From NCBI RefSeq assembly GCF_004001245.1, contig NZ_AP018724.1, positions 1,604,501 through 1,668,500 of the forward strand: a stretch of DNA of 64,000 nucleotides, written 5' to 3'. Made by a program: the position numbers and the translations under genes. Within the stretch, counting starts at the first letter, position 1, and the number at the start of each line of letters is the position of its first letter. Below are positions 35,557-44,936 of the stretch, in pieces. Source of the stretch: Sulfurivermis fontis (GTDB lineage: Bacteria; Pseudomonadota; Gammaproteobacteria; Thiohalomonadales; Thiohalomonadaceae). The notes beneath the pieces were generated by a model. That model was not told the origin of the DNA. It searched no databases and worked only from the letters and a program-made list of their open reading frames with translations.

Positions 35557-36975
35557 GTGATAAAGAAAATCCTCATTGCCAACCGCGGCGAAATTGCCGT
35601 GCGCATCGTCCGCGCCTGCGCCGAAATGGGCATCCGCTCCGTGGCGGTCTATGCCGAGGCGGACCGCCATGCGCTGCACGTCAAGAAGGCCGACGAGGCC
35701 TACAGCCTCGGCCCCGACACCGTCGCCGGTTATCTGAATGCCCACCGCCTGGTCAATCTGGCCGTCGCCACCGGTTGCGACGCCCTGCACCCGGGCTACG
35801 GCTTCCTGTCGGAAAACCCCGAGCTGGCCGAGATCTGCGCCCGCCGCGGCATCATCTTCATCGGTCCCGACGCCGACGTAATCCGCCGCATGGGCGACAA
35901 GACCGCCGCCCGCGAGGCGATGATCGCCGCCGGCGTACCGGTCACTCCCGGCTCCGATGGCAACGTGGAATCCCTGGAGCATGCCGTCGAAGTCGCCAAG
36001 GGCCTGGGCTACCCGGTGATGCTCAAGGCCACCTCCGGCGGTGGCGGCCGCGGTATCCGCCGCTGCGAGAACGAGGAGGAACTGCGCCGCAATTTCTCCC
36101 GCGTGGTGTCCGAAGCCACCAAGGCCTTCGGCAGCGCCGAGGTGTTCCTGGAAAAGTGCATCGTCGACCCGCGCCACATCGAGGTGCAGATCCTGGCCGA
36201 CGCCCACGGCAACGTCATCCACCTCAACGAGCGCGACTGCTCCATCCAGCGCCGCCACCAGAAACTGATCGAGATCGCCCCCTCCCCCCAGCTCAACCAG
36301 GAACAGCGCGACTACATCGGCGGCCTGGCGGTCAAGGCGGCCGCGGCGGTGGGCTACCGCAACGCCGGCACGGTGGAGTTCCTGCTGGACAAGGACGGCA
36401 CCGTCTATTTCATGGAGATGAACACCCGCCTGCAAGTGGAGCACTGCGTCACCGAGGAGATCACCGGGGTGGACATCGTGCAGGAGCAGATCCGCATCGC
36501 CGCCGGCCTGCCGCTGCGCCACGCCAACACCAACCTGCGCCCGCGCGGCTATGCCATGGAGTTCCGCATCAACGCCGAAGACCCCAAGAACGGCTTCCTG
36601 CCCAGTTTCGGCAAGGTCACCCGCTACTTCGCCCCCGGCGGCCCCGGCGTGCGTACCGACGGCGCGCTGTATACCGGCTACGAGATCCCACCTTACTACG
36701 ACTCCATGTGCGTCAAACTCATCGTCTGGGGACCGGACTGGGAAACGCTGCTGAACCGAGCCCAGCGCGCCCTGCGCGACATCGCGGTGTACGGCGTGAA
36801 AACCACCATTCCCTACTATCAGGAGATCCTCAAGAACGAGGAGTTCCGCAGCGGACGCTTCGATACCAGTTTCGTCGATACCCATCCGGAACTGGTGGAG
36901 TACTCCATCAAGCGGCCGCAACGCGAGATCGCGGCCGCCATTGCCGCCTCCATTGTCGCCTCCATGGGTCTCTAA
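35557..36975 (+). CDS. pycA: Pyruvate carboxylase subunit A (biotin carboxylase)
   Basis: ATP-grasp biotin carboxylase of 472 residues. It has KILIANRGEIAVRIVRACAEMGI, the glycine-rich loop MLKATSGGGGRGIRRC, IQRRHQKLIEIAPSP, and MEMNTRLQVEHCVTEEITG. It resembles AccC, but the next gene encodes a carboxyltransferase with a biotin tail. The two together match the split pyruvate carboxylase (PycA/PycB) of pseudomonads and methanogens, which makes oxaloacetate for the TCA cycle. No sodium-pump OadB/OadG genes are nearby, which speaks against oxaloacetate decarboxylase. The start codon is preceded by a weak SD (AGAGCCGCC). Confidence 0.88.
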   Translation: MIKKILIANRGEIAVRIVRACAEMGIRSVAVYAEADRHALHVKKADEAYSLGPDTVAGYLNAHRLVNLAVATGCDALHPGYGFLSENPELAEICARRGIIFIGPDADVIRRMGDKTAAREAMIAAGVPVTPGSDGNVESLEHAVEVAKGLGYPVMLKATSGGGGRGIRRCENEEELRRNFSRVVSEATKAFGSAEVFLEKCIVDPRHIEVQILADAHGNVIHLNERDCSIQRRHQKLIEIAPSPQLNQEQRDYIGGLAVKAAAAVGYRNAGTVEFLLDKDGTVYFMEMNTRLQVEHCVTEEITGVDIVQEQIRIAAGLPLRHANTNLRPRGYAMEFRINAEDPKNGFLPSFGKVTRYFAPGGPGVRTDGALYTGYEIPPYYDSMCVKLIVWGPDWETLLNRAQRALRDIAVYGVKTTIPYYQEILKNEEFRSGRFDTSFVDTHPELVEYSIKRPQREIAAAIAASIVASMGL

Positions 36976-37006
36976 GACCCGTATCCAACCTACGGAAACT
37001 GACACA

Positions 37007-38827
37007 ATGCCCAAGGTTCATATCACCGAAACCGTACTGCGCGACGGCCATCAGTCCCTGATCGCCACCCGCATGCGTACCGAGGACATGCTGCCCATCT
37101 GCCAAAAGCTGGACAAGGTTGGGTTCTGGTCGCTGGAAGTCTGGGGCGGCGCTACCTTCGACGCCTGTCTGCGTTTCCTGAAGGAGGATCCGTGGGAGCG
37201 CCTGCGCGTGCTGCGCCGGGCCCTGCCCAACACCCGTCTGCAGATGCTGCTGCGTGGCCAGAACCTGCTCGGCTATCGCCACTATTCCGACGATGTGGTG
37301 CGTGCCTTTGTCGAGCGCGCCGCCGCCAATGGCGTCGACGTGTTCCGCATCTTCGATGCCCTCAACGACACGCGCAACCTGCGCACCGCCATCGAGGCGG
37401 TGAAGCAAAACGGCAAGCACGCCCAGGGCGCCATCAGCTACACCACCAGTCCGGTGCATGGCATCGCCCAGTTCGTGGCCATGGCCAAGGAGATGGAGGC
37501 CATGGGCTGTGACAGCATCGCCATCAAGGACATGGCCGGCCTGCTCACCCCCAGCGCCACGGCCGAACTGGTGGACGCGCTGGTCGCCGCCGTCAAACTG
37601 CCCATCGCCGTGCACAGCCACGCCACTGCCGGCCTGGCCAGCATGTGCCAGCTCAAGGGCATCGAGCACGGCGCCGCGCACATCGACACCGCCATTTCCG
37701 CCTTCGCCGGCGGCACCTCGCACCCGCCCACCGAGTCCATGGTGGCGGCCCTGCGCGGCACCGAATACGACACCGGTCTCGACCTCGCCCTGTTGCAGGA
37801 GATCGGTTTCTATTTCCATGAGGTGCGCAAGAAATACCACCAGTACGAAAGCGAATACACCGGCATCGACACCCGGGTGCAGATCAACCAGGTGCCGGGC
37901 GGCATGATCTCCAACCTGTCCAACCAGCTGCGCGAACAGGGCGCGCTGGGACGCATGAACGAGGTGCTGGCCGAGATCCCGCGCGTGCGCGAGGACCTGG
38001 GCTATCCCCCGCTGGTCACGCCGACCTCGCAGATCGTCGGCACCCAGGCCGTGCTCAACGTACTCACCGGCGCGCGCTACAAGAACATCACCAACGAGGT
38101 GAAGTTCTATCTGCAGGGCCGCTACGGCAAGGCGCCGGGCACGGTCAACTCCATCGTGCGCCAGCAGGCCATCGGCAACGAGGAGGTGATCGAGTGCCGT
38201 CCCGCCGATCTGCTGAAGCCGGAACTGGACAACCTGCGTGATCAGGCCGGCGCCCTCGCCCACAGCGAGGAAGACGTGCTCACCTTCGCCATGTTCCCCG
38301 AAGTGGGGCGCGAATTCCTCGAGCAGCGCGCGAAGGGCGAACTGAAGCCGGAACCGCTGGAGCCGCTGCCGAGCGAAAACGGCCACATCAGCGCCGCCCC
38401 CACCGAATTCAACGTCACCATGCACGGCGAGACCTACCACATCAAGGTCACCGGCACCGGTCACAAGAATCGCCAGCAGCGCCCGTTCTACATCACCGTC
38501 GACGGCCAGCCGGAAGAGGTGAACGTCGAGATCCTCGAGGAACTGTTCTCCGAAGTCGCCGATGCGCCGGCCAAGACCGCCAACGGCAACAGCAAGCGGC
38601 CGCGCGCCACCAAGCCGGGCCACGTCACCACCTCCATGCCGGCCGCCGTGGTCGACGTGATGGTCAAGGTGGGCGACGAAGTGAAGGCCGGCGCCCCGGT
38701 GCTGGTCACCGAGGCGATGAAGATGGAGTCGGAGATCCAGGCCCCGGTGGCGGGCACGGTAGTGGCCGTGCACGTGGTCAAGGGTGATCGCGTCACCCCG
38801 GACGAAGCCCTGGTCGAGATCGAATAA
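37007..38827 (+). CDS. pycB: Pyruvate carboxylase subunit B (OadA-like carboxyltransferase with biotinyl domain)
   Basis: The 606-residue protein begins with the carboxyltransferase TIM barrel (ITETVLRDGHQSLIATRMRTEDM, metal-binding DSIAIKDMAGLL, VHSHATAG), continues with the PYC/OadA conserved domain (VNQVPGGMISNLSNQL-like QVPGGMISNLSNQLRE), and ends with a biotinyl domain whose target lysine is in VTEAMKMESEIQAP. The ATG at 37007 starts the canonical MPKVHITET. It lies 31 bases after pycA. OadA is the alternative name; the choice rests on the lack of membrane subunits. Confidence 0.88.
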   Translation: MPKVHITETVLRDGHQSLIATRMRTEDMLPICQKLDKVGFWSLEVWGGATFDACLRFLKEDPWERLRVLRRALPNTRLQMLLRGQNLLGYRHYSDDVVRAFVERAAANGVDVFRIFDALNDTRNLRTAIEAVKQNGKHAQGAISYTTSPVHGIAQFVAMAKEMEAMGCDSIAIKDMAGLLTPSATAELVDALVAAVKLPIAVHSHATAGLASMCQLKGIEHGAAHIDTAISAFAGGTSHPPTESMVAALRGTEYDTGLDLALLQEIGFYFHEVRKKYHQYESEYTGIDTRVQINQVPGGMISNLSNQLREQGALGRMNEVLAEIPRVREDLGYPPLVTPTSQIVGTQAVLNVLTGARYKNITNEVKFYLQGRYGKAPGTVNSIVRQQAIGNEEVIECRPADLLKPELDNLRDQAGALAHSEEDVLTFAMFPEVGREFLEQRAKGELKPEPLEPLPSENGHISAAPTEFNVTMHGETYHIKVTGTGHKNRQQRPFYITVDGQPEEVNVEILEELFSEVADAPAKTANGNSKRPRATKPGHVTTSMPAAVVDVMVKVGDEVKAGAPVLVTEAMKMESEIQAPVAGTVVAVHVVKGDRVTPDEALVEIE

Positions 38828-39403
38828 TTGAAACTGATCCTTGCATCGACCTCGCCCTACCGGCGCGAGTTGCTGGGACGACTCGGCCTCGCCTTCGACA
38901 CGGCGGCGCCCAACACCGATGAAACGCGCCTGCCCGGTGAAACCCCCAAGCAGTTGGTGCGCCGTCTGGCCGAGGCCAAGGCACGCGCCGTGGCGAAGGA
39001 ATTTCCCCAGGCGCTGATCATCGGTTCGGATCAGGTGGCCGTGCTGGGCGATCGCATCCTCGGCAAGCCGGGTGATCACGCCACCGCCGTGCAGCAGCTG
39101 ACCGCCGCCTGCGGCCGGCGCGTGACCTTTCTCACCGGCCTGTGCCTGTACAACAGCGGCAACGATCACTGCCAGGTGGACGTGGTGCCGTATACGGTGG
39201 AGTTCCGCACCCTCAACGCGGTGCAGATCGAGAACTACCTCAAGCGTGAACAGCCCTACAACTGCGCCGGCAGTTTCAAATCCGAGGGACTCGGCATCAG
39301 TCTGTTCCGCCGCATGGAAGGCGAGGACCCCAACGCCCTCATCGGCCTGCCCCTGATCCGCCTCATCGACATGCTGACGGCGGAAGGGGTGAACGTCTTA
39401 TAG
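38828..39403 (+). CDS. Maf/YceF-type nucleotide pyrophosphatase, TTG start
   Basis: The 191-residue protein has the Maf start KLILASTSPYRRELLGRLGL, SDQVAVLGDRILGKPG and YNCAGSFKSEGLGISLF. It resembles the E. coli YceF branch (7-methyl-GTP pyrophosphatase), a house-cleaning enzyme. The TTG start directly abuts the pycB stop codon (TAATTG), so translation is probably coupled. In E. coli this gene neighbours yceD-rpmF; here it has moved to the other side of the pyc genes. Confidence 0.9.
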   Translation: MKLILASTSPYRRELLGRLGLAFDTAAPNTDETRLPGETPKQLVRRLAEAKARAVAKEFPQALIIGSDQVAVLGDRILGKPGDHATAVQQLTAACGRRVTFLTGLCLYNSGNDHCQVDVVPYTVEFRTLNAVQIENYLKREQPYNCAGSFKSEGLGISLFRRMEGEDPNALIGLPLIRLIDMLTAEGVNVL

Positions 39404-39501
39404 GGTTCGCGTTTCGATTGGATTCATTTGCCCACGAATTTGCGTCGTCGGAACATGGCGGCACATCCCTATACCACATCACCCCTGGACGTATTCAGCG
39501 C

Positions 39502-40548
39502 TTAGTCCATCAAATCCACCACCACCCCCTGTTCGCGCAACAGGTCGGCACGCTCCTGAATATAGCGCTGCAGATTGGGCTGACGCCGGTAGGCGCCACT
39601 GGCGATGTACTCCATCACCGATTGCACGTGGAAGGTGCGCAGATAGGCCTCGGTGCGAAATACCTCCCGGCCCTGCTCATCGAAAAACACCAGTGACGGT
39701 GTGTAGTGGATATTCAGCTGTCGGGCCCATTCCGCTGCCGTGGCGCGCCTGCCATCCGGCTTCACCAGTTTCACATCGCTCCACATATCGAGCTGCACGG
39801 CATCAAAGCGCTGCAACAGTTCCTTCATCTCCGGACGCGCCAGAATGTCACGATGGAGTTCGGCACAATCGGCACATCCGGCCTGCTCGAACAGTACCAA
39901 CAACGGCCGCTGTGCGGCCATGCGGTTACGCGCCAGGACATGGGGCGGCTGGAGAAACAGCGGACTGGCCTGCAGGACAGCCGCGGTGTTGGAAACGCCA
40001 ACGCGGGCGACATAGTCACGGAAGCTGAGGCCGTCCTTTTCCCGGCGCGCAGCGTAATCCAGCGCCAGCTCGAAGCGTTCGGGGGCATAGTAGCCGTTCA
40101 GTCGCAACACTGGCTTGCCGGTCTCATCGAGAAACAACAACGTCGGCGTGTACATCACCTTGAGCTGCTCGGCAAACGCCTTCTCGCTCAGGGTCGCGCC
40201 ATCGACGGAGGTCACTTCACGATCGCCCCACAGATTGATGGCAATGACGTCATACAGGCGTTGTGTCTTCGCGGCAATGGCCGGATTGCCGAAGTTGTCG
40301 TCCAGCAACTTCTTGCAGTAGGGACAGCCATCCTGATAGAAGTACAGCAAGACACGCTTCCCCGCCGCATGCGCCTCGGCCACGTCCTCGGCCAGGTCCA
40401 TGAAGGAATTCTTGAACCACTCCGGCTTGTCGTGATAACCGGGATTGACCCCGCCCTGTAGCACCGCGCCATCACCGGACGCCGCAGCCACGGCATTCCC
40501 CAGCCACAGCGCCCCCAACAGTCCGAATCCAAGGGCCAGCTTACGCAT
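39502..40548 (-). CDS. Periplasmic tandem-thioredoxin protein (SoxW-like)
   Basis: The 348-residue protein has a signal peptide (about 1-24, ending AVAA-ASG) and two thioredoxin-like domains. Domain 1 has GCPYCKK (Cys75 and Cys78) with cis-Pro YTPTLLF. Domain 2 has GCADCAE (Cys225 and Cys228) with cis-Pro YTPSLVF. Each resembles SoxW, the periplasmic thioredoxin of sulfur oxidation, but a fused pair is unusual. It probably reduces disulfides or persulfides in the periplasm; partners are unknown. The ATG at 40548 follows GGAGGAG. It is divergent from the diguanylate cyclase. Confidence 0.8.
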   Translation of the reverse strand: MRKLALGFGLLGALWLGNAVAAASGDGAVLQGGVNPGYHDKPEWFKNSFMDLAEDVAEAHAAGKRVLLYFYQDGCPYCKKLLDDNFGNPAIAAKTQRLYDVIAINLWGDREVTSVDGATLSEKAFAEQLKVMYTPTLLFLDETGKPVLRLNGYYAPERFELALDYAARREKDGLSFRDYVARVGVSNTAAVLQASPLFLQPPHVLARNRMAAQRPLLVLFEQAGCADCAELHRDILARPEMKELLQRFDAVQLDMWSDVKLVKPDGRRATAAEWARQLNIHYTPSLVFFDEQGREVFRTEAYLRTFHVQSVMEYIASGAYRRQPNLQRYIQERADLLREQGVVVDLMD

Positions 40549-40715
40549 CGCTCTCCTCCATATCGTTGTGCTTGCCGGTTGGACCAGCGGCCACCGGTAC
40601 CGTTCGCTCCCGGCGACTGCAACCCGGCATAGGATTGCCGCGGGCAGCGCCGTTTTTTTGACTACAGCCAGACACACATAACTTAAGACTATGTTTTTAT
40701 TATGTTTTACATCTT

Positions 40716-40731
40716 TGGCACAAAATTGGCT
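40716..40731 (+). promoter_or_regulatory. Possible sigma-54 promoter of the diguanylate cyclase gene
   Basis: TGGCACAAAATTGGCT has GG and GC ten bases apart and TGGCAC intact, but the -12 box is TGGC rather than TTGC. The predicted start near 40742 is 34 bases before the chosen ATG. This is weaker than the two sigma-54 promoters near 1.4 and 4.4 kb. Confidence 0.4.
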
Positions 40732-40775
40732 ACAAGCATGGCATGAACCGTCGTACCCAGTGAGGGATGGAAATC

Positions 40776-41672
40776 ATGGCACCGCAAGGCTCGCTCAATA
40801 CTGACAACAAACCGACCCTGGCCCCGGTGGTCAGCCTGGCCCGCGGCGTCGAGGCGCCGGATACCCTGCGACTCACCACCGCCCTGCAAACGACCCTCGA
40901 CCTGGAACAGCTATTGCGCATCTTCTCCGAGACCGTTCAGGATATCGTGCCCCACCAGGGGCTCACCTATCGCAATGACGAGCGCCGCTTCGTCCTCGCC
41001 GTCGGCCACACCGGTCGCCACCACTGCAGCTACCGCCTCAATCTGCTCGGCAGCGAACTGGGTGAAGTGGCCATGAGCCGCAGCAAGCGCTTCTCCGAAC
41101 AGGATCTGGCCCAGATCGAATACGTGCTCTGTGCACTGGTCTATCCGCTGCGCAACGCCCTGCACTACCGTGACGCCTTGGACGCCGCCCACCGCGATCC
41201 CCTCACCGGAGTGGGCAACCGTGCCGCGCTGGAGGATCATCTGCGGCGCGAGGTGACCCTCGCCCGGCGGCATCACCAACCGCTGTCCCTGCTGGTCATC
41301 GATATCGACTGGTTCAAACAGGTCAACGACCGTTATGGCCATGCCATAGGGGATGCGGTGCTGCGCGCGGTGGCGCATGTCACACAGGAAGGGTTGCGCG
41401 GAGACGACCTGTTATTCCGTTTCGGCGGCGAAGAATTTGTGGTTCTGCTGCGGGCGACTCCCGCCGATGGAGCGGCCATCGTGGCCGAACGCATCCGCGC
41501 CACCATCGAGGCGGCGAGCTGCACCTGTGACGGCAAGGACATCAAGGTGACTGTCAGCGTCGGCGTCGCCACCTTGCGCGAGGAGACTGGCGACAGCCTG
41601 TTCGACCGCGCCGACCATGCCCTGTACCAAGCCAAGCAGCAGGGCCGCAACCGCGTACAGTCGGCTCAGTAG
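40776..41672 (+). CDS. Diguanylate cyclase (GGDEF)
   Basis: Cytoplasmic 298-residue enzyme making cyclic di-GMP. An N-terminal GAF-like sensor region (about 20-140, LDLEQLLRIFSETVQDIV onward) is linked to a GGDEF domain. The active site is FGGEEFVVLL, and an RxxD inhibitory site (RGDD) sits at the right distance upstream, so the enzyme should be active and product-inhibited. I place the start at the ATG at 40776, 9 bases after GAGGG, rather than the ATG three codons earlier, which touches the SD. Its last codons overlap the convergent deaminase gene. Confidence 0.9.
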   Translation: MAPQGSLNTDNKPTLAPVVSLARGVEAPDTLRLTTALQTTLDLEQLLRIFSETVQDIVPHQGLTYRNDERRFVLAVGHTGRHHCSYRLNLLGSELGEVAMSRSKRFSEQDLAQIEYVLCALVYPLRNALHYRDALDAAHRDPLTGVGNRAALEDHLRREVTLARRHHQPLSLLVIDIDWFKQVNDRYGHAIGDAVLRAVAHVTQEGLRGDDLLFRFGGEEFVVLLRATPADGAAIVAERIRATIEAASCTCDGKDIKVTVSVGVATLREETGDSLFDRADHALYQAKQQGRNRVQSAQ

Positions 41673-42145
41673 TCCACCCGATCCGCCTTCGCCGCCCAGG
41701 CGGCGAAGGCGTCCGCCGCCTCCTCCGGCAACAGTCGCAGCAACGGCAGGCGCCGCTGTTCCGGCAGCAGACAGACCTCTCGATAGATCAAGGCATCATC
41801 AAAGCCGGCCGCTGCGGCATCATCTCGCGTTGCGGCGTAGTAGATACGCTCCAGCCGCGCCCAGTAGGCGGCGGCGAGGCACATCGGGCAGGGTTCGCAA
41901 TTGACGTACAGCTCGCAACCCTCCAGGCTGAAGCTGTTCAGGCTATGGCAGGCGGCACGGATCGCCACCACCTCGGCATGGGCGGTGGGGTCATTGTCGG
42001 GGGTCACGCGGTTGCTGCCGCGACCGATGATTACGCCGTCGCGTACCACCACGGCACCGAACGGCCCGCCGCCGTCACGCACCGACTGCGCCGCCAGGGC
42101 CAACGCCTCGCGCATGCAATGTTGCTGCTGCTCCATATCGATCAT
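41666..42145 (-). CDS. Nucleoside/guanine deaminase-like CMP/dCMP deaminase family protein
   Basis: Zinc-dependent deaminase of 159 residues: zinc ligands and catalytic Glu in TAHAEVVAIRAAC and NCEPCPMCLAAAYWA. The ending (ADAFAAWAAKADRVDY) resembles the C-terminal segment of Bacillus-type guanine deaminase GuaD, so guanine is the likely substrate; TadA-type activity on tRNA is less likely. The ATG at 42145 has GAGGGGG ahead. It is the last gene of the yciV-to-rluB run on the minus strand. Confidence 0.82.
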   Translation of the reverse strand: MIDMEQQQHCMREALALAAQSVRDGGGPFGAVVVRDGVIIGRGSNRVTPDNDPTAHAEVVAIRAACHSLNSFSLEGCELYVNCEPCPMCLAAAYWARLERIYYAATRDDAAAAGFDDALIYREVCLLPEQRRLPLLRLLPEEAADAFAAWAAKADRVDY

Positions 42146-42155
42146 CGACGCCCCC

Positions 42156-42806
42156 TCATCCCGTCGGGTAGGAACACCGCCGCCGCAGACAGCAGACATC
42201 GCACAGCGGCCTGGTGCGGCATGCCTGCTTGGCATGGGCCACGATCAGGGCATGGTACTCATTGAACAGCGCCACCTTGTCTGCACTGCGCCCCAGCCCC
42301 TGCTCGAAATAATGCCGCAATTCCTCATAGGTTTCCTCCCCCGTCACCAGTTGCAAGCGGGAAAACAGCCGTCGTGTGTAGGCATCGATGACGAACACCG
42401 GACGCTCAAAGGCATACAGCAGGATGTCGTCGGCAGTCTCGGGACCGATACCGTTCACCGCCAGCAGCGCCCTGCGCAGGACGGGCGTCTCCAGCTTCTG
42501 CAACGACGCCAGGCCACCGGCGGCCAGATACCAGGCGCAGAAATTCTTCAGGCGCCGGGCCTTGATGTTGAAGTAGCCGGAGGGTTTGAGCCACGCCGCC
42601 AGGGTGACGGCAGGGGTGTGGGTGATGACGGCGGGGTCGAGGGCGTCGTGGGCCTTGAGATTGTCGATGGCCTTCTCGACATTGCTCCAGGCCGTGTTCT
42701 GGGTCAGCACCGCCCCGACCATCACCTCGAAGGGGGTTTCGCCGGGCCACCAGTGCTGCGGACCGTAGGCACGGTACAGCGCGGCGTAGACCTGGCGCAG
42801 GGTCAT
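42156..42806 (-). CDS. Endonuclease III-like DNA glycosylase (MagIII type)
   Basis: HhH-GPD base-excision enzyme of 216 residues. The hairpin-helix-hairpin [17 protein letters not shown] and the catalytic aspartate in [12 protein letters not shown] are present, as is a C-terminal 4Fe-4S set [16 protein letters not shown]. The lysine that gives endonuclease III its lyase activity is replaced by glutamate (GPETA), as in Helicobacter MagIII, which removes 3-methyladenine. A monofunctional alkyl-base glycosylase is therefore more likely than Nth. Its ATG overlaps the rluB stop codon. Confidence 0.85.
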   Translation of the reverse strand: MTLRQVYAALYRAYGPQHWWPGETPFEVMVGAVLTQNTAWSNVEKAIDNLKAHDALDPAVITHTPAVTLAAWLKPSGYFNIKARRLKNFCAWYLAAGGLASLQKLETPVLRRALLAVNGIGPETADDILLYAFERPVFVIDAYTRRLFSRLQLVTGEETYEELRHYFEQGLGRSADKVALFNEYHALIVAHAKQACRTRPLCDVCCLRRRCSYPTG

Positions 42807-43876
42807 CGGCGCCGGTGGCTGTGAGCGGATGGTTTGCGTGCCGCAGGCGTGCGGCGTGGTGCCGGTGACGTATCGCCGTCGCCAGCCCGGTTGCGTGGCC
42901 GTTCCTCGCCCTCGGCGCGGGGCTCGCGGCCTGCCGGACGGGAGCGCGCGGCACCCGGGCGTCCTCCCTGCCTACCTCGCTCCTTGCGCGACGCGGCCGG
43001 CGGATGCGGCGAGGTGGACCAGTCATCCGCCGTGTCACGCGGCCGGCGTGCGGCCGGGCGCTCTGCTCTCGCCCGCCCCTGACGCGGTGCCTTGTCACGT
43101 CCGGCAGCCACCTTCTTTGCAGCGGCCTTGGCCTTGGGACGCGCCAGGCCGACTTGCTGCAGCAGGGCCTGCAGGGGCTCTCCTTCCAGCTCTTCATAAC
43201 GGCCGGGACGCAGGCGCCGGCCCAGTTGCACCGGACCGTAACGAACGCGGATCAGGCGGCTGACGGTCACCCCCTGGCTTTCCCACAGGCGGCGCACCTC
43301 GCGGTTGCGGCCCTCATGGAGGATGACGTGGTACCAGTGATTGGCGCCGTCACCGCCGGCATCGACGATGCCGTCGAAGCGCGCCGGACCATCATCCAGC
43401 ATGACGCCATCGCGCAGCTTCTGAATCACCTCGGGACTGACCTCGCCGAACACACGCACGGCGTACTCGCGTTCGATATTGCTGGAGGGATGCATCAGGC
43501 GATTGGCCAGCTCGCCATCGGTGGTGAGCAGAATCAGGCCGGTGGTGTTGACGTCGAGCCGCCCCACCGCCACCCAGCGCCCGTTGCGCAGCGGCGGCAT
43601 CTTCTCGAAGATGGTCGGACGTTTCTCCGGATCGGAACGGGTACACACCTCGCCCAACGGCTTGTGGTATACCAGCACGCGCCGCTCCGGTCCCTGCAAC
43701 GCCGCCTGGCCGATGATGTGACCATCGACGCGCACCACATCGCCGGGACCGACACGGTCACCCAGCGTCGCCACCTTGCCATTGACCGACACGCGGCCGT
43801 CGCTGATCCATTGTTCCAGCTCGCGGCGTGAACCCAGACCGATACGGGCCAGCACCTTCTGCAATTTTTCGTTCAT
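42803..43876 (-). CDS. rluB: 23S rRNA pseudouridine synthase RluB with long basic tail
   Basis: Modifies U2605 of 23S rRNA. An S4 domain ([21 protein letters not shown]) is followed by the RsuA/RluB catalytic domain with [17 protein letters not shown] (catalytic Asp) and [13 protein letters not shown]. After about residue 245 there is a disordered tail of about 110 residues rich in Arg, Ala, Pro and Gly, as seen in other gammaproteobacterial RluB proteins. I take the ATG at 43876 (MNEKLQKVL) by family pattern; an ATG at 43891 inside the scpB end is an alternative. Confidence 0.93.
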   Translation of the reverse strand: MNEKLQKVLARIGLGSRRELEQWISDGRVSVNGKVATLGDRVGPGDVVRVDGHIIGQAALQGPERRVLVYHKPLGEVCTRSDPEKRPTIFEKMPPLRNGRWVAVGRLDVNTTGLILLTTDGELANRLMHPSSNIEREYAVRVFGEVSPEVIQKLRDGVMLDDGPARFDGIVDAGGDGANHWYHVILHEGRNREVRRLWESQGVTVSRLIRVRYGPVQLGRRLRPGRYEELEGEPLQALLQQVGLARPKAKAAAKKVAAGRDKAPRQGRARAERPAARRPRDTADDWSTSPHPPAASRKERGRQGGRPGAARSRPAGREPRAEGEERPRNRAGDGDTSPAPRRTPAARKPSAHSHRRR

Positions 43877-43883
43877 CGAGGGC

Positions 43884-44534
<651 letters not shown>

Positions 44535-44559
44535 CGCGTCCATCCTGAAAAATGATTAA

Positions 44560-44713
44560 GGAAGCTCTGAATAAGTTCAGAGCTTCCGCGGCACAGGGAT
44601 GTGCCGCCATTTTTCAACGACGATAAGTCGTTGAAAAAATGAAGCCAAGCGAAAATCACACTTTTCGCTTGGCGTGGTCTGAGAAGTCCAGGATGGACTT
44701 ATTCAGACCTTCC
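44560..44713. mobile_element. Palindromic MITE-like element, copy 3 (154 bp)
   Basis: Same five-hairpin structure as copies 1 and 2, with one extra A in the third stem. TTAA at 44556-44559 and 44714-44717 is the target duplication. It lies 16-26 bases upstream of the scpB start codons, in the gap between scpA and scpB, genes that are normally adjacent and coupled. Confidence 0.9.
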
Positions 44714-44721
44714 TTAATTCA

Positions 44722-44923
44722 CCGCAAAGGCGCCAAGCACGCAAAGGTTCCGTCATGTGTTGCGGGAACTCGCTTCATCATCCGCCAATGTTCGGGCAAA
44801 CACCATGTGCCCGTCGCGGCCATGCTACCGAGACGGCGCGGTACGATGGCCGGAGAAATACAGCACATCCACATCACGCATAAAAACCTTTGCGTCCTTG
44901 GCGTTCTTTGCACCTTTGCGTTG
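44722..44923. repeat. Inverted CGCAAAGG-type repeats between scpB and scpA
   Basis: ACCGCAAAGGCGCCAAGCAC with CGCAAAGGTT just after (44722-44748) faces AACCTTTGCGTCCTTGGCGT and CTTTGCACCTTTGCG (44886-44921). This type of motif is scattered between genes in many proteobacteria. The 393-base gap 44544-44936 holds this pair and mobile element copy 3, and no gene that I can support. Confidence 0.65.
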
Positions 44924-44936
44924 AAATCTCTTCGCT

